Counted from the stretch's first letter, positions 16,309 through 28,599 are shown. The stretch: 64,000 nt of DNA from Gongronella butleri (GCA_025201375.1 JAIWZP010000010.1:585775-649774), one strand, 5' to 3'. The notes: generated from the letters alone by a model not told the origin. Program-made: numbers and translations.

Positions 16309-17210
16309 AGTGCAAGAGTAGGGGGATAAAAAAAAGAGAAGGGAGGGTGAAAGAAAAAGGGAAAAAGGGTGGGAATGGCCATCAAAATCGCTTATAAAAA
16401 AGGGCGGATTGCATTGAGCGGTGTTTTGTGCGAAAGGCGCTGACAAAGGCGATCACGCCCTATGTTCATTGGCCCAATGAAAAGGCTTGCTTTATGTGCG
16501 GGGCAGCAATGTTGAAAGGAAAAGGGGCTATATTTTCATTGTTCTCAACTTTCTCAAAGAAAAAGACACGCCCTGCCCATTTTCCTTGATCAAAATGCAA
16601 GGTGCCAATTGTCAAAATCGTACCTTGAGCATGTCTGGTTCCCATCTGCCTCTGCGCAACCAAGATTTAGCCAAAGTTTTTTTTTTTTTTTTTTTGCTCG
16701 TCTGCCCTTCCCCCCTTGTCTTTGTGCCACACGCGCCCAATGCTAATTTCAGACTGGTCACACGCCAATTGCATTCGTTCCTTGGTCATTGTTGGATGAT
16801 TCATTTTCCTTGTGACGGCACATTTTGCCCAACAATTGAAAACATGCGCGTCGCGTATGGTTGCGTGACGCGTCTTTAAGAAAAAAAGTTGGGTGCTTAG
16901 CCAAGTGTGATACGGTGCAGACCAATTGGCTCTCGTATACCACATATTGGCCTTGACACGGGTCCACGAAAGCGTGTCTGCTTAAGCATTGGCACTTTTT
17001 TTTTTTGTTGTTGGCAATTTTGCTTCTCGTTTATTTAGGCGAGGACGCACATATCGGAAATGCTTACCTTGCTCCTCAATGTATCTATCCGCGTCATGCA
17101 AGCGCCTTGAACACGCGCGTTGTAAGAGGCAAGCTGGATTGCAGCCGGAAAAAGCAAACTTCGTCCATTTTAAACCCCCTTCCCACGCGCACATAGGTCC
17201 AAGAGCGTAG
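16309..17210. other. Promoter side of the ACAD gene and spacer
   Basis: The first ~100 bp are purine-rich on the plus strand (pyrimidine-rich leader for the minus-strand gene), followed by a TTATAAAAAAGG-like A/T stretch at 16391-16403. Beyond that there is a T-run at 16678-16695 and no recognisable gene or repeat copy. Confidence 0.4.
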
Positions 17211-17650
17211 TCATGACAACCCGCTCATGCTGCGAAGGTTTTTGTCATCAAAAGACCATAACGGAACCGCCAGCGTTGCTGAAAAATAGTGATTTCAAGA
17301 GTAATACAGTATGCGTTTTTCATGCTTTGTTCTCGGTTGCCGGCTAGAGCTTTGAATGCACCTTTGTCTTTCAAAAGCTCTGCTTGCTGAAATAAAAAGC
17401 TCAAAAGCGACATTGGCCTTGTGCACCTAGGACACCGCGGCGCGTTGCAATGCTGGGGAATAAAATCATGTTTCGTGTTCTCTGGCGTGACATTTACAGT
17501 CAGGCTGAGATGACCACGCGCCTCCGGCTGAGCGTCACCATCCAGTAAACCCTTTTTGCAATGTCGGCAGGTGCGCACTTCGGTCGCGAGGTGCTTTTTT
17601 GTCGCTCTGGTTGTATAAAATTCGGGATTCACGCTCCCATATGGCTGCAT
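17211..17650 (-). CDS. Hypothetical small protein with CxxC zinc-ribbon pairs
   Basis: Two exons on the minus strand, 17362-17650 and 17211-17278, joined by an intron with a GT donor and a TTTTTCAG acceptor. Splicing replaces an unlikely tail with ATLAVPLWSFDDKNLRS and a stop. The protein (about 118 aa from the ATG at 17650) has two cysteine pairs, TCRHCKKG and CPRC preceded by a further His-Cys and Cys, the layout expected for a structural zinc site. I do not recognise the family. The ATG is only nine codons after an in-frame stop, so more 5' exons upstream (toward 18000) are possible, and this could be the 3' end of a longer gene. Evidence is the intron, the cysteine pattern and the even amino-acid composition. 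Confidence 0.4.
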
Positions 17651-18201
17651 GATACATTTGTGGCCAGGCCTTTACGCCTCAATGATGCAGTTGGAGCGAC
17701 GTTACGAAAAGAATCCTTTTTGGCTCTCGACTAATTATAGCGGATGATGACTTATCTTTTTTAAAAAAAAAACCACTTTGGTGCACAAGCACGCGTCCAA
17801 TTGATTTTTGCTGCCACAAAAACATGACCACCCGAGACAGTTGCGAGTCGCGGTTGTCGGTGAGGCGTCTGGCGTCGCGCGGTGCCATTAAAAAAAAACA
17901 CGCCCATATAAAATCGAAAAAAAAAAACGAAAACAAAAAACGAAAACGCCACCACGCCAACATCTGGCAGCCTTGGGAACCGCGTGTCAGGTGATGTGTC
18001 TGTGTGCAGTGCAAGGTTGAGGGTACACAAGGAGGGCCCTGTCAACATTGAGGCAAAGGGGATGACAAAAGAACAATAAAAGCAAATCACTTTTATTTCA
18101 ATGGATGAAATCGAGCCAAAAGCAATGTGAATAGGGCAAATCTAAGAGCCTTTTGGGGTAAAGGTTGTATTTTGGAGAAGATGGTCGTCTAGATCAAATG
18201 C
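17651..18201. other. Spacer between the zinc-ribbon ORF and COX7a-like gene
   Basis: No supported gene. It contains an open stretch on the minus strand beginning MAPRDARRLTDNRDSQLSRV near 17888 that could be an upstream exon of the zinc-ribbon ORF, but I could not find a clean splice join. An A-rich patch at 17890-17945 is low complexity. Confidence 0.3.
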
Positions 18202-18616
18202 TTATTTGGCATCCTATAGCGAGAGAGCATCGTGAGTATCACAAAAACAGAATAAAATAAAAAAAAAAGAGGTGACAAAAAAAGTTCTACTTACACGAAC
18301 CATGCGGGAGGCACCGTGGAGCGAGCCAATGAGGCCGACACCGAGGATGAGGGCGGTGCCTACGAGGGGAAAATGCGTTAATGGCTTGTTTTTCGAGGTG
18401 AATGCGTCTTTTTACTGCTTACCGTAGACGAACAAGCGATCACGGGGACCACGCAAGAACAAGGGAGTTTGCGAGGGAGCCTGTCAAGGGAAAAAATACA
18501 AGAAAAAAAGAGACAATATATAAGTGTCAAGCGAGATCGAGGTGTTTGGTGGTATTTCGTACTTGGAAGAAGCGCTGTTGGGCAAGAATGCGGTTGGGAC
18601 GGTTGACGAGAGACAT
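18202..18616 (-). CDS. Cytochrome c oxidase subunit VIIa-like protein
   Basis: Four tiny exons on the minus strand: 18563-18616, 18423-18480, 18295-18359, 18202-18213, giving 62 aa. The chain runs MSLVNRPNRILAQQRFFQ, then LFLRGPRDRLFVYGTALILG, a single membrane helix through GVGLIGSLHGASRMV, and ends DAK. Length, a short basic matrix side, one transmembrane helix near the C-terminus and the LW/LF-R-x-x-D-x-L pattern match fungal COX7a, a nuclear-encoded single-span subunit of complex IV in the inner mitochondrial membrane. The last exon encodes only three residues plus stop. All joins keep the frame and use standard GT-AG signals. A short upstream AG just before the ATG suggests a 5' UTR intron. 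Too short to exclude another small mitochondrial membrane subunit. Confidence 0.72.
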
Positions 18617-18864
18617 ATTGCCTAGGTTGATAAGAAAGAGAAGGAAAAACAACAGGCGGATAGGACGGGGGTCAGCATGAAATGGAAAAAAAATTGGAGA
18701 TCAGCATTTTCGGTCCCCGGCACTCGACCAACGCACGTCACGGCTTTGCCCGCACCGAAAGCCATTGAGCTCCGCCAGCCTACTGGACGAAAAAAAAAAA
18801 AAAAAATGCGCCGATCGACAGGAAAAAAGGGCGTCGCGCTCCTTGTTTCTCCAATTTTCTTGCC

Positions 18865-20655
18865 ATGTTCAAGATTTTGTGGCCCTGTGGGCGCCGACGA
18901 TGGCCATTGGCTGCATCTAGGCGTCTGTATGCCACAAAAGGGGGTCCGCCCAAGGATAAGCTCAAGGCTGTGCCTTTTACACAACACATCAAAGCCGCCG
19001 AGACTGTAAATGAAGAAAAAAAGGGCTGGCTTTATTTTTTTAACTGACGACCACGACCCAATTGGGGCCAGAATCGCTAGGTGTTCACGGATTACCATGG
19101 GCAAGGCTTCTTTTCTATGAAGGTGTCAAGCATTGGCACGCCAAAGGAGGTGTTTTTGCCTTTTTGGGTCGTTTCATGCCGCGTGCAGGCACATCTTGTC
19201 CAAGCGCAAGTTGTGCGTGAATGAAAAAAAAGTCCAATGGGCCTCAATGGGCCCCAATTGCCCCCCATTGACCTCTTTTTTTTTGTTTTTCTTCCAGGGC
19301 CGCAATACCATTCGTCATAAATACAATCCTGCCACGAAGCGCACCGAGTCATATTGGGATACCGAGGCAAGGTGAGATGAGCGCCGTATGTGCGTCGATG
19401 GCTGATTTTCTATTTTTTTGCTGCTGCAGTGGTATTGGGTGCATGAAAAGTACGAATTTGAGCGCGTATACTCGCCATCGCAGCACCCAGACTTGCAGAT
19501 TTATGGTAGCCATCGATATCGACGCGGGCTTGTGAATGGGATTCGCACGGGCCAGGCGCTCCGTGACGCGACGGTGTTCACGCCAGAGATGATGGATCGT
19601 CCATCATACTCGGACGCGTCGGCGCGCGCGATTCAGCGACAAATTGACGCGTTTGAGATGTACCCGACGACGGCGCTCCGGATGGCGCGTGAATTCATCC
19701 AGGCGAACGAGGAAAAGGCCATGGACGCGTTTCTGTGTGATCAGCATCATGGCGACAAGACGCGGCTGCTGGATGTGCGCGTGTCTCTGAGCGATATCCG
19801 CGTCTCGCCCGTGTATTACCCTGCTTTCATCTTTACCGTGCCCTATCTCGGCCGCCATCTCCGCACCTTTGTCAATGGCCATGATCTCAGCGTCGGCGGC
19901 ATCCGCATCTACGATTGGCGCCGCGTCGCTCTCGCATCGGCCACAGGCATGGCTGCCCTCATGGCCGTCCAAGGTGGCATTGGCTGGGGCGGTATTAGTG
20001 GCTCCTACTGGGTAAACGAAGAAAAATAGAAGAAAAAGGGGGACAAAAAAAGAACTGAGGAACTTGATTTTTTTTTTTCATTTTTTTATTTTTCGTCGTT
20101 TTAGGTGGGTATTGTGCTGCCAAGTCTTGCATCGTCATTGCTTGCCATGTATTACCCATTGCTGTCGCTGCGTGTGCGGGACTGGCTGCGTCAGAGAGAG
20201 TTGGCAAAGCAAGAACAAGATGCCAAGACGTGGGAAACATCATGGACAGCTGATTATGACGAGGATGACCGAAGATGGCAATCGCGCGTGAGCGGATCAA
20301 GCTATGCGGCGCAGACCAATCGCGATCCCAAGGGCTACTATGCCACGCTGGGGGTTGCGCCGGGCGCGTCGAAGGCTGAGATTCAGAGCGCATTCCGGGG
20401 TCTCGCGTTTAGTCGCCATCCGGATAGATACACCGACCCCAAGGAAAAAGAAAAAGCTACGCGCGATTTCCAGGTCATCTCCAATGCCTACAGTGTGCTT
20501 CGAGACGGTAAGAATTTCGGCCTCAATGACTTGCCAAATCGTGCAAAATGGCCATTTGACCCCCATTTGACCGTTTTTTTATTTCTTTTTGACTTTTTTT
20601 TTATTTTTGGGCAGCTGGGAAGCGTCAAAAGTACGATGAGACTGGGCAGGGTTGA
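18865..20655 (+). CDS. Mitochondrial membrane J-domain protein
   Basis: Six exons: 18865-19005, 19081-19212, 19298-19366, 19430-20011, 20105-20507, 20615-20655; about 455 aa. Exon 1 encodes a basic, Arg-rich leader (MFKILWPCGRRRWPLAASRR) typical of a mitochondrial presequence. Then comes a beta-rich region with the block EVFLPFWVV, found in a conserved fungal family from memory, and two hydrophobic segments at about residues 280-330. The C-terminus is a J domain at residues 384-453 (YYATLGVAPGASKAEIQSAF) with the catalytic HPD at 413-415, so it should stimulate an Hsp70 in or at the inner membrane. Intron 3 uses a GC donor (GAG/GCAAGG at 19367); with a GT donor two bases on, the frame breaks. 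Exon 2's donor is GTGCGT, less standard. Its stop lies 218 bp before ERG24 in tandem. Confidence 0.82.
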
Positions 20656-20775
20656 TTGACCGAATTAGGGCCGATGATGAAAATCAATAAAATTGGACAA
20701 CTTTTCCCGGTCGACGATTTTTTTTTTTTTTGTTCAACCACGGCGCGACAGGCCGAATGCCCGTGTTACACGGGG

Positions 20776-20798
20776 CCAATCAGGGATCGCATAAAAGG
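20776..20798 (+). promoter_or_regulatory. CCAAT and TATA-like boxes upstream of ERG24
   Basis: A CCAAT pentamer at 20776-20780 and an ATAAAAGG box at 20791-20798 lie about 95 and 80 bp upstream of the ERG24 ATG, followed by a T-rich leader. Spacing fits a fungal core promoter, but only position and words support it. Confidence 0.4.
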
Positions 20799-20873
20799 AA
20801 GGGGGGGTGTCTTGATAGATCGCCTTTTTTTTTTTCTTTTTTTTTTTTTCTTCCTCCAATTCCTCTTATTGCT

Positions 20874-22612
20874 ATGCCACCCAAGAAAAAGACAGCAGCA
20901 GCCTCGCAGGAGGCCAGCAAGGCGTCTGCCAAGACGCAAACGACGCAAGAGCTGAATCCCAAGACGACGCACTACGAGTTTCTCGGCCCAATTGGTGCGC
21001 TTGCCATGGTGACGGTGCTGCCTCTGCTCGTTCTCTTCTTTGCCATCTGCTGTAACAAGACAGGCTACCCTTCGCAGCTCCTTTTGGACGACTGGAGGAC
21101 TTATTTCGAGAAAATCTTGACGGCCGATTATATCAAATCGCTGTACGATCCCTGGGCATTCACGTGGTATCTCCTTTTTGTCGCGTTTGAGGCTATTTTG
21201 TATCTTGCGCTGCCAGGCGACTCGTACCCGGGCACCGAGCTGCGCGACGGCAAGCGCCTGCGTTACCGCCTCAATGGCTTCACCGCGTATCATACTACCA
21301 TCTTCACGGGTCTCTATTTCCTAAAGTCCTCGGGCCTCAAGCCTTTGCTCTTTGTCTACGACCATTGGGTCGGCCTGGCCGTCAGCTCCATCCTCTTCAG
21401 CTACATGATCTCTCTGTACGTCTACCTCAAGAGCTTCCAAAAGGACGCGCTGCTTGCCTTGGGCGGCAACACGGGCAATCCTTTGTACGATGTAAGTGCC
21501 AAAAAAGGGTAAAAACGCGTCTTTTTTTCTCACGCGACGCGTCTTTTTCTCACGCCAGTTCATGATCGGTCGCGAATTGAACCCGCGCATTGGTGAATTT
21601 GATATCAAATTCTTCACGGAGCTGCGCCCTGGCATGATTGGCTGGCAAGTGATCAATTTGGCCTTTGCCGCCAAGCAATACTTGGACCTTGGCTACGTGA
21701 CCAACTCGATGGTGCTCGTGCAGATGTTCCAGGCTTGGTACATTGTCGATTCGCTGTGGAATGAGGAGGCCGTGTTGACCACCATGGACATTACTACCGG
21801 TAAAAGCAAAAAAACACGCGTCGCATAGCGTCATTGCTCACTTTTTCCCATTTTTTCCCTTTCCAGACGGCTTTGGCTACATGCTTGCCTTTGGTCTGTA
21901 CTCGTGGGTGCCCTTGAATTACACGCTTCAGGCGCGCTACCTCGTCGATTTCCCCCGCGACTTGTCGTGGCCCGCGTTTGGCGCGATTCTCTTCCTTAAC
22001 GTGCTTGGCTACTACATCTTCCGCAGCGCCAACAGCCAAAAGAACGAGTTCCGCATGAATTCCGATGGCCCCAACACTAAGCGTAAGCGGAAATCGTGCA
22101 AAATTAGGCGATGTCCCTCAAAACCACATGTTACTGACGCGTCTCGCCTTCTTTTTTTTTTTCTTTGTCTCTTAAAGACCTCAAGTACATCACGACTGCA
22201 CGTGGCACCAAGCTGATCACGAGCGGCTGGTGGGGCGTGTCGCGCCACATCAACTACCTGGGCGATTGGCTCATGGCATTGTCGTGGTCGTTGCCTTGCG
22301 GCTTTGCGTCCCCGGTGCCCTACTTTTATCCCTTTTACTTTGCCATTCTTCTGCTCCACCGCGAGCGACGCGACGACCACAAGTGCCGCACAAAGTACGG
22401 CAAGGACTGGGAAAAGTATTGCAGCATTGTCAAGGCGCGCATCATTCCTGGTAAGATTCTTCTCAATTGGGCGTAACAAATAGGTATCCTTTGGCGCGCC
22501 GTCTGGCATGTCAATTGGGTGTCGTTTCCGTGTTATTTGGGAGGTTCAACATGAGGAGTCGTTGTGCTAATCTCACTGTTTTTCTTCTTTTTATTATATA
22601 GGTGTCTATTAA
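20874..22612 (+). CDS. ERG24: Delta(14)-sterol reductase
   Basis: NADPH-dependent reductase of the C14=C15 double bond of 4,4-dimethyl-cholesta-8,14,24-trienol in ergosterol synthesis, in the ER membrane. Five exons: 20874-21491, 21559-21799, 21867-22082, 22178-22450, 22602-22612; about 452 aa with many hydrophobic helices. Family signatures are [15 protein letters not shown] near the N-terminus, [48 protein letters not shown] and the C-terminal [20 protein letters not shown] with [21 protein letters not shown]. The last exon adds only GVY and stop; reading into the intron would end instead in ILLNWA, which is less typical. The lysine-rich start ([12 protein letters not shown]) extends the N-terminus compared with yeast. 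This enzyme class is the target of morpholine fungicides. Exon 1 lies only 218 bp after the J-protein gene. Confidence 0.95.
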
Positions 22613-24568
22613 GTAGCTTTCTTTTTTTTCCTCCACTAATTCTGTTGTATTATGATAAAAAAAATGTTGTCTGTTTTTCCTCAGTGCGCGGGTTTCAGGG
22701 CCGGGTTGAATATGGATTCGTCGACAAAACAACCAAATGACGATAAAATGAGCTTTAATGGCGATTTCTCGACATCCATCGACGAGATTTCCATTTTCAT
22801 CTGAGTATGTGATTAGTTTTGAGCCCCAGGTTGTGCAATGGGGCGTTTGGTACAGCTTAAACAGTCTTGGACGGCTTAAAAATGTCAAAAAAGAACACAC
22901 TCAAGGCCTCTTACATCGCAATGATTCGATGGTCAGCAAACTTGGGCCAGCTGTTCCAAGGGGACATACAGCGCTCATTGAGGGAGAAAAAGTCCAAACT
23001 TGACTGAGATCGGATCACAGCAACGTGTGCAATCTTGGATTGAAGCAATTTAGGATTTTGATTTGGTGCCTATTGTCGCTTGAGCTACAACAGTCTGCAT
23101 CTAGCTTATTACATGTATTTTGGGCATCCGTTAAAATTTTCTGTACTAGAAAAAAATAGACGATCGATTGCATATTTGTCAAGATTTTTGCGATTATAAC
23201 ATTTTTATTATCTTTTGGCTATTTGTGGATGGATCGACAGACGACAAGAGAAATTACCCACTGATCAAACGATCCCAAGCGTTCTCGTTCAAATGAGCCC
23301 ACTCGCACGGCTCTGTGGCCACTGGATGGCGCGCAAAGACGATGCTCTAAAATCACGGATTTTCCAACGGGTGCAGTCGAGGATTTGAAAATGACAAAAT
23401 TTAGGTCGTGAGATCGCCACGCCATTCAACCATAAGGTGAGTTCCTCTCATGCACTGACAGACATGCAATAAAAAAAGAAGGTCCATTGACTGGTTTCCG
23501 CGTAATACGTGAAATGCTGCGATTTTTCATCTCAAGGTCAACTCGACGAAAATTGCATGTTTCTCAATGAAACATACACCACCAGAAAGAACGTGGCTTG
23601 CTGCGTACTTTGGCGTCAGTGATCAATGAAAAAAGTGATTTTTTTCGCATTTTTGACGCCGGTCCAAAATCATATATAGTTTTCGACGCGTGATAAAGCG
23701 CGTCCAACGGCCAGTTACACGCGCCTGTTCCTAGTCATTTCCATGCACCTGACGTCCCTCTTACTAGTGGACGCGTCGGCGCGGCTCTATGGACGCGTTT
23801 TTTTCGTGTAAATTGGCGTTGAAATTAAACCTAAAATTGCCCATTGCTCGTCAACCAGCAAGCCGACCCCAATCTTTTTTGACATTTTCCGTGGTTTCTC
23901 CATGCAGATTCACTTGGGTGCAAGTTTGGCGGGATTTTGGGAAACTGATTTTTCCATTTTGGATTTGAGCGCTCGTCACGACCAAATTTTGATTTGCACG
24001 CAGCGCACGTCCGAAGGTTGAAACGGTTACGAACTGCGTTCTACTCTGGGTATCTCGCCGCGCTCGTCACGATGACATGCATTTCGGGACTTTGCAATGT
24101 CTGGTTGGTGAGCTGCAATTGAAAAGGTTTGGTTCTTTTGATTTTCAATGAATTTTTCTCCAATATCAGGCCACAAGATCTTAAATTTGGCGCACAGCTT
24201 TCATGGTCGTGAAGGGCAACATGTCCAAATTTGACCGTGATCGAATCAATATCACGTATCGCCAACAACCACGAATTGGCGTATTTTTAAGCATTTTGGT
24301 ACCTTGTCCAACGTTTGACTAAGCTGGCGTGCACAAGTTTACTAAGAATGGTCAGTGCTTCTAATTATTCCTTGCTGAAGCGTGTCATTCGATCGCCAAG
24401 GGGTGTCATAAGGATGTTTTCGAGAGCTCGACGCGTCAGGCAAAGGGCTCCGATAATTGGAACACCTGATTGGCTGGCGGCGGAGCACGAAAAAATAAAA
24501 AACAAGACGCGCCCGTGCAAGGCGTTGCAGCCTCTCTTTCGTTTTTTTTCTTTTCATTTATATCACTC
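22613..24568. other. Repeat-bearing spacer upstream of MSH2
   Basis: No supported gene. It holds a reverse-oriented copy of dispersed family B (about 23200-23960) and sequences near 22900-23040 and 24180-24260 that resemble each other (a GTCCAAA-TTGAC-GATCG block). The last ~150 bp before MSH2 have an ACGCGT word at 24431 and a T-rich leader. Confidence 0.5.
23200..23960 (-). repeat. Dispersed repeat family B, copy 1 (reverse)
   Basis: Reverse-complement match to copies at about 42890-43760, 59000-60000 and 60640-61500. The clearest blocks are ACGCGTCCACTAGTAAGAG, GGAACAGGCGCGTGTAACT, GACGCG...TTTATCACGCG and CTCGACTGCACCCGTTGGAA (all read on the minus strand). Identity is clear but with many substitutions; no shared ORF. 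Confidence 0.75.
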
Positions 24569-27500
24569 ATGGCGTCAAACTTGAAAGATCTGCCTGACGT
24601 TGGTAAGAACCCCCTTATTTTTTACGTGTTCTTGATGCAATGGTACTGACTCGTTCAATTTTTTTTTGTTTGCGATGCACAGATAGGCCCGAACAACAGA
24701 CGTTTGTGCGATTCTTTCGGTCACTGGGAGCGGTAAGCCGAACACGAGCGCGAAAAGGGTGAAAAGGGGGCCATTTTGCGGGGCATTTACTTAAGCTGTG
24801 TTCTTTTTGCTTTTTTTTTTCTAGGTGGACGAAGGCACGGTGCGTTTGTTTGAGCGCGATGCGAACCAGAAGCGGTATTACACGTTCCACGGGGACGACG
24901 CGCTGCTTGTGGCCGACCAGATATACCACACGACGACGGTGATCAAGTATTGGGGCGCGGCCGAGTCTGCGGGTGGCCTGCCCACAGTGTCCGTATCTGC
25001 GACCGCCACAGAGACGTTTTTGTACGATGGGCTTGTCAATCGCCAATTGCGTGTCGAGATTTGGCGTTCGAAAAAGGGCACTTGGGAAGTCGCTTGCAAG
25101 GCATCCCCTGGCAACCTGCAAGAAATCGAAGACATCCTCTTTGTATCATCGAGTCTCAGCGTCGCCCCCGTGGTCCTTTCCATCAAATGGTCCATGACAG
25201 GCGATCAAAAGGTAAAAAGAAAAAGAAAACAGCAGGAATTGGTGAAATATATGCAACTGGATGGCTCATTTTTTTATGTATAATATTTTTTTAAAAAAAA
25301 AGATGGTTGGTGCTGCATTTGCCGACGCGAGTGTCAAAGAGATTGGTGTGGCTGAATTCAACGACAATGAGCTGTACTCGAATCTGGAGGCGCTTGTGAT
25401 CCAGCTGGGCATCAAGGAGTGCCTTTTGCCTGCTGACGATGCCGGCAAGGATTACGAAGGCATCAAGATCCGCGGGATCATGGAGCGCTGCGGCATCGCG
25501 TGCACACCCAGGCGACGCACCGATTTCCATATCAAAAATGTGGAACAAGACCTGAATCGACTGCTGCAAGGCGAACTCACCACCTCTGCACGACGTAAGA
25601 CATGGTCCATGAAAAATAGAGCGTGTCGGAAACGCGAATGAACGCGAATAGGTACAGAACGCGTCGCTCATGCCTATTTTCGATTTTTTTTTTCGATTTT
25701 TAGCTGAATTTGAGTTGAAGCAGGCCATGGAGGCTTGTGCTGGTCTGATCAAGTATCTTGGACTGCTGGACAACAGCGACAATTTCAACCAGTTCAAGAT
25801 GGTCAAGCACGATTTGGATCAGTACATGCGACTTGATTCGTCGGCACTGGAGGCGCTGAACATGATGCCTGGGCCTAAAGAAGGTGCAAACAAGTCTATG
25901 AGCTTGTATGGTCTGCTCAAGCACACCAAGACATCGCAAGGTGCGCGTCTGCTCGCGCAATGGCTCAAGCAGCCGCTCTTGGACGTTGCTCACATTGTCC
26001 GCCGCCAAGATCTCGTCTCCATCATGACCGATGACACTGAGCTTCGCCAGGACCTGCAAGAGACCCACCTCAAGACTATCCCCGATCTCCACCGCCTTGC
26101 GAAAAAGTTCCAGCGCGGTGCGGCAAACCTTCAGGTACGAAAAAATATAGCAGAAAAGGCACATTTCGTGTGCTAACGCGCCATAATCTCTGATTTCCAT
26201 TCAATTATAGGATGTCGTGCGCATTTACCAAGTTGTGATTCGCCTGCCGCCAATGGAGGCTCTGCTTGACAAGAGCCAGCCTATGGACGAGGAACGCGCT
26301 TCGCTGCTGATGAACGAATTTATTTTGCCTTTGCGCCAATTGTACGAAAATCTGCAGAAATTGGAAGAGCTCGTGGAATCTGTCATTGATTTGGAAGCCA
26401 TTGAGAACCACGAGTTCCTCATCCGAGCCGACTATAGCTCAGATTTGCAAGGTAAAATGCAGAAAATGGCGAAAAATGCAGAATTGACGCTTCCCGATCC
26501 CTCTTTTTTTGCAGATCTCCGCCGCCAAATGGACGATGTCAAACGCGCAATGGACAAGGAGCATCGACGCGTAAGATAGGAAATTCATCGTGGGCGCAAG
26601 GCATCCGTGTTTTTGACGCGTTTTTCTTTATTTTTATTATTATTAGACTGGTGAGAGGCTTGACAAGGACATTGACAAGAAACTCAAGCTGGAAAAGAGC
26701 CCTGTGTATGGTTATTGTTTCCGTCTTCCACGGGCGGACGCCGGTGTGGTGCGCAAGGTTGCCGGCTACACCGAATACACGACGCAGAAAAACGGCACGC
26801 TCTTTGCCAATAGCAAGCTCCGCGAGCTCAGCGAGCAAATGCAAGAACTCGCTGATGATTACGAAAAGCACCAAGGCAAGCTGGTCAAGGAGGTCATTTC
26901 CACCGTCGGTAAGACACCCCAATGCCGAGCTTTTTTTATTGTGATAAACGCGCTCACACCACTTTTTTTTTTTTTGCGTCCAGCCACGTATTGCCCGACG
27001 ATGGAGGATCTCGGTGCGCTGCTTGCCAAGCTGGATGTCATTGTCGCATTTGCTCACGCATCTGTCATGGCGCCTGTGCCGTACGTGCGCCCGACACTCA
27101 CGCCTCTCGGTGAAAAAGGCGCGGTCATTCTCAAAGAAGCGCGCCATCCATGCATTGAGCTGCAGCCCGACCGCCAATTCATTCCCAACGATGTCACCAT
27201 GGTCCGAGGTATGATATGAACCAGCGTGACAAAGAAAATATCCCATCTAATTAGTTTATTTTATTTTTGGCTTTTTCTGGCTTTTTTCGTATTTTATTCG
27301 CCAGACGAGTCGGAATTCCTTATCATCACGGGGCCCAACATGGGTGGCAAGTCGACATATATTCGCCAGGTAACCCAAAAAGACAACAAAAAAAAAAAAA
27401 AAAAAAAAAAAACAGAGACACAACCATGCGCGTTACACAGATCATACTTGACCTTTTTTTTATTTTGTTATTTTCACGACGTGGGTGCATTAGATTGGCG

Positions 27501-28511
27501 TGATTTCGCTCATGGCCCAGGTTGGCTGCTATGTTCCGTGCACGGAGGCGCAGCTGCCGGTGTTTGACTCGATCCTGGCACGTGTGGGCGCTGGCGACAG
27601 CCAGATCAAGGGCGTGTCGACCTTTATGGCCGAGATGCTCGAGACGGCCACGATCCTCAAATCCGCCACAAAGAATTCCCTGATCATCATCGACGAATTG
27701 GGCCGTGGCACAAGCACGTACGATGGCTTTGGCCTTGCATGGTCAATTTCGGAGTAAGCTTTTTTTTTCAAAAAAAAAAAAAAAAAAGGATGCGAGATTG
27801 GCGTGCCCTGATGTTTATGTGATGCAATTGGTGTGTGTATGATGCTTTTTGTATGGGTCGACGCGCGCGTGTCACGGGAACAAGGGCGCGTGTCGTGGGG
27901 TTAGCTTGTTTGGAAAAAAAAAAAAAGTGTCTCACCGTCCTTTTTTTTTCTTTTTTTTATAGGCATATTGCCACGCAGACGCGCGCATTGTGCTTATTTG
28001 CTACCCATTTCCACGAGCTGACCGAGATGAGCGAAAACGTGCCGCATGTCAAGAACCTGAATGTGGCCGTTCATGTCGACGACTCCAGCCGCCAGGATCC
28101 AAACATCACCCTGTTGTACAAGGTCCAAGAGGGCGTGTGCGACCAGAGCTTTGGCATCCATGTTGCCGAAGTGTGCCGCTTTCCGCCGGCCGTCGTCGAG
28201 CTTGCAAAGCGCAAGGCGCAGGAATTGGAGGATGGTAAGCCCCCCTTTTTTTTGCAATTTTTTTCTTTTTTGCTCCTTTTTTTTTTTTTTTTACTTACGA
28301 ATTGGCCTGATTAGACACACTCAATGGTGGATTGGACGATATGGAGACCGAGTCGCAGGACGGTTTGGCGTGCGTCAAGCGAATGCTTGCTGATATCACG
28401 TCGGACGGCGTTCCAGAGGGCGCCGAACTCATCAAGCGCATGAAAAAGGTCAAAGATGAGTACAAGTCGGCCATTGAAGCCAATTCATATCTGCGCCGCG
28501 TGCTCCTCTAG
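24569..28511 (+). CDS. MSH2: DNA mismatch repair protein MSH2
   Basis: MutS homologue that pairs with MSH6 or MSH3 to recognise mismatches and small loops in the nucleus. Thirteen exons: 24569-24602, 24683-24732, 24825-25211, 25303-25594, 25704-26134, 26211-26451, 26515-26570, 26647-26908, 26984-27208, 27305-27369, 27494-27753, 27963-28234, 28315-28511; 923 aa, close to yeast and human. N-terminal mismatch-binding domain begins [12 protein letters not shown]. The core has [20 protein letters not shown]. The ATPase has Walker [10 protein letters not shown] (exon 10), Q-loop [15 protein letters not shown], Walker [16 protein letters not shown] and the [12 protein letters not shown] switch. The C-terminal helix-turn-helix follows [14 protein letters not shown]. 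All splice phases were checked and close. The gene appears intact, so no mutator defect is suggested. Confidence 0.97.
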
Positions 28512-28562
28512 TCCCTAGGTGGCTGGAAACCCATCCATCAACTTGCTAGGCAAGCCATTCAA

Positions 28563-28599
<37 letters not shown>

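Noticed and set aside
20766..21293. 175-codon antisense frame over ERG24
   Set aside because: Shadow of the ERG24 first exon, with no recognisable features.
24431..24436. ACGCGT box upstream of MSH2 as a cell-cycle (MBF) site
   Set aside because: Tempting because MBF controls repair genes in yeasts, but ACGCGT is so common in introns and repeats here that a single site is not evidence.
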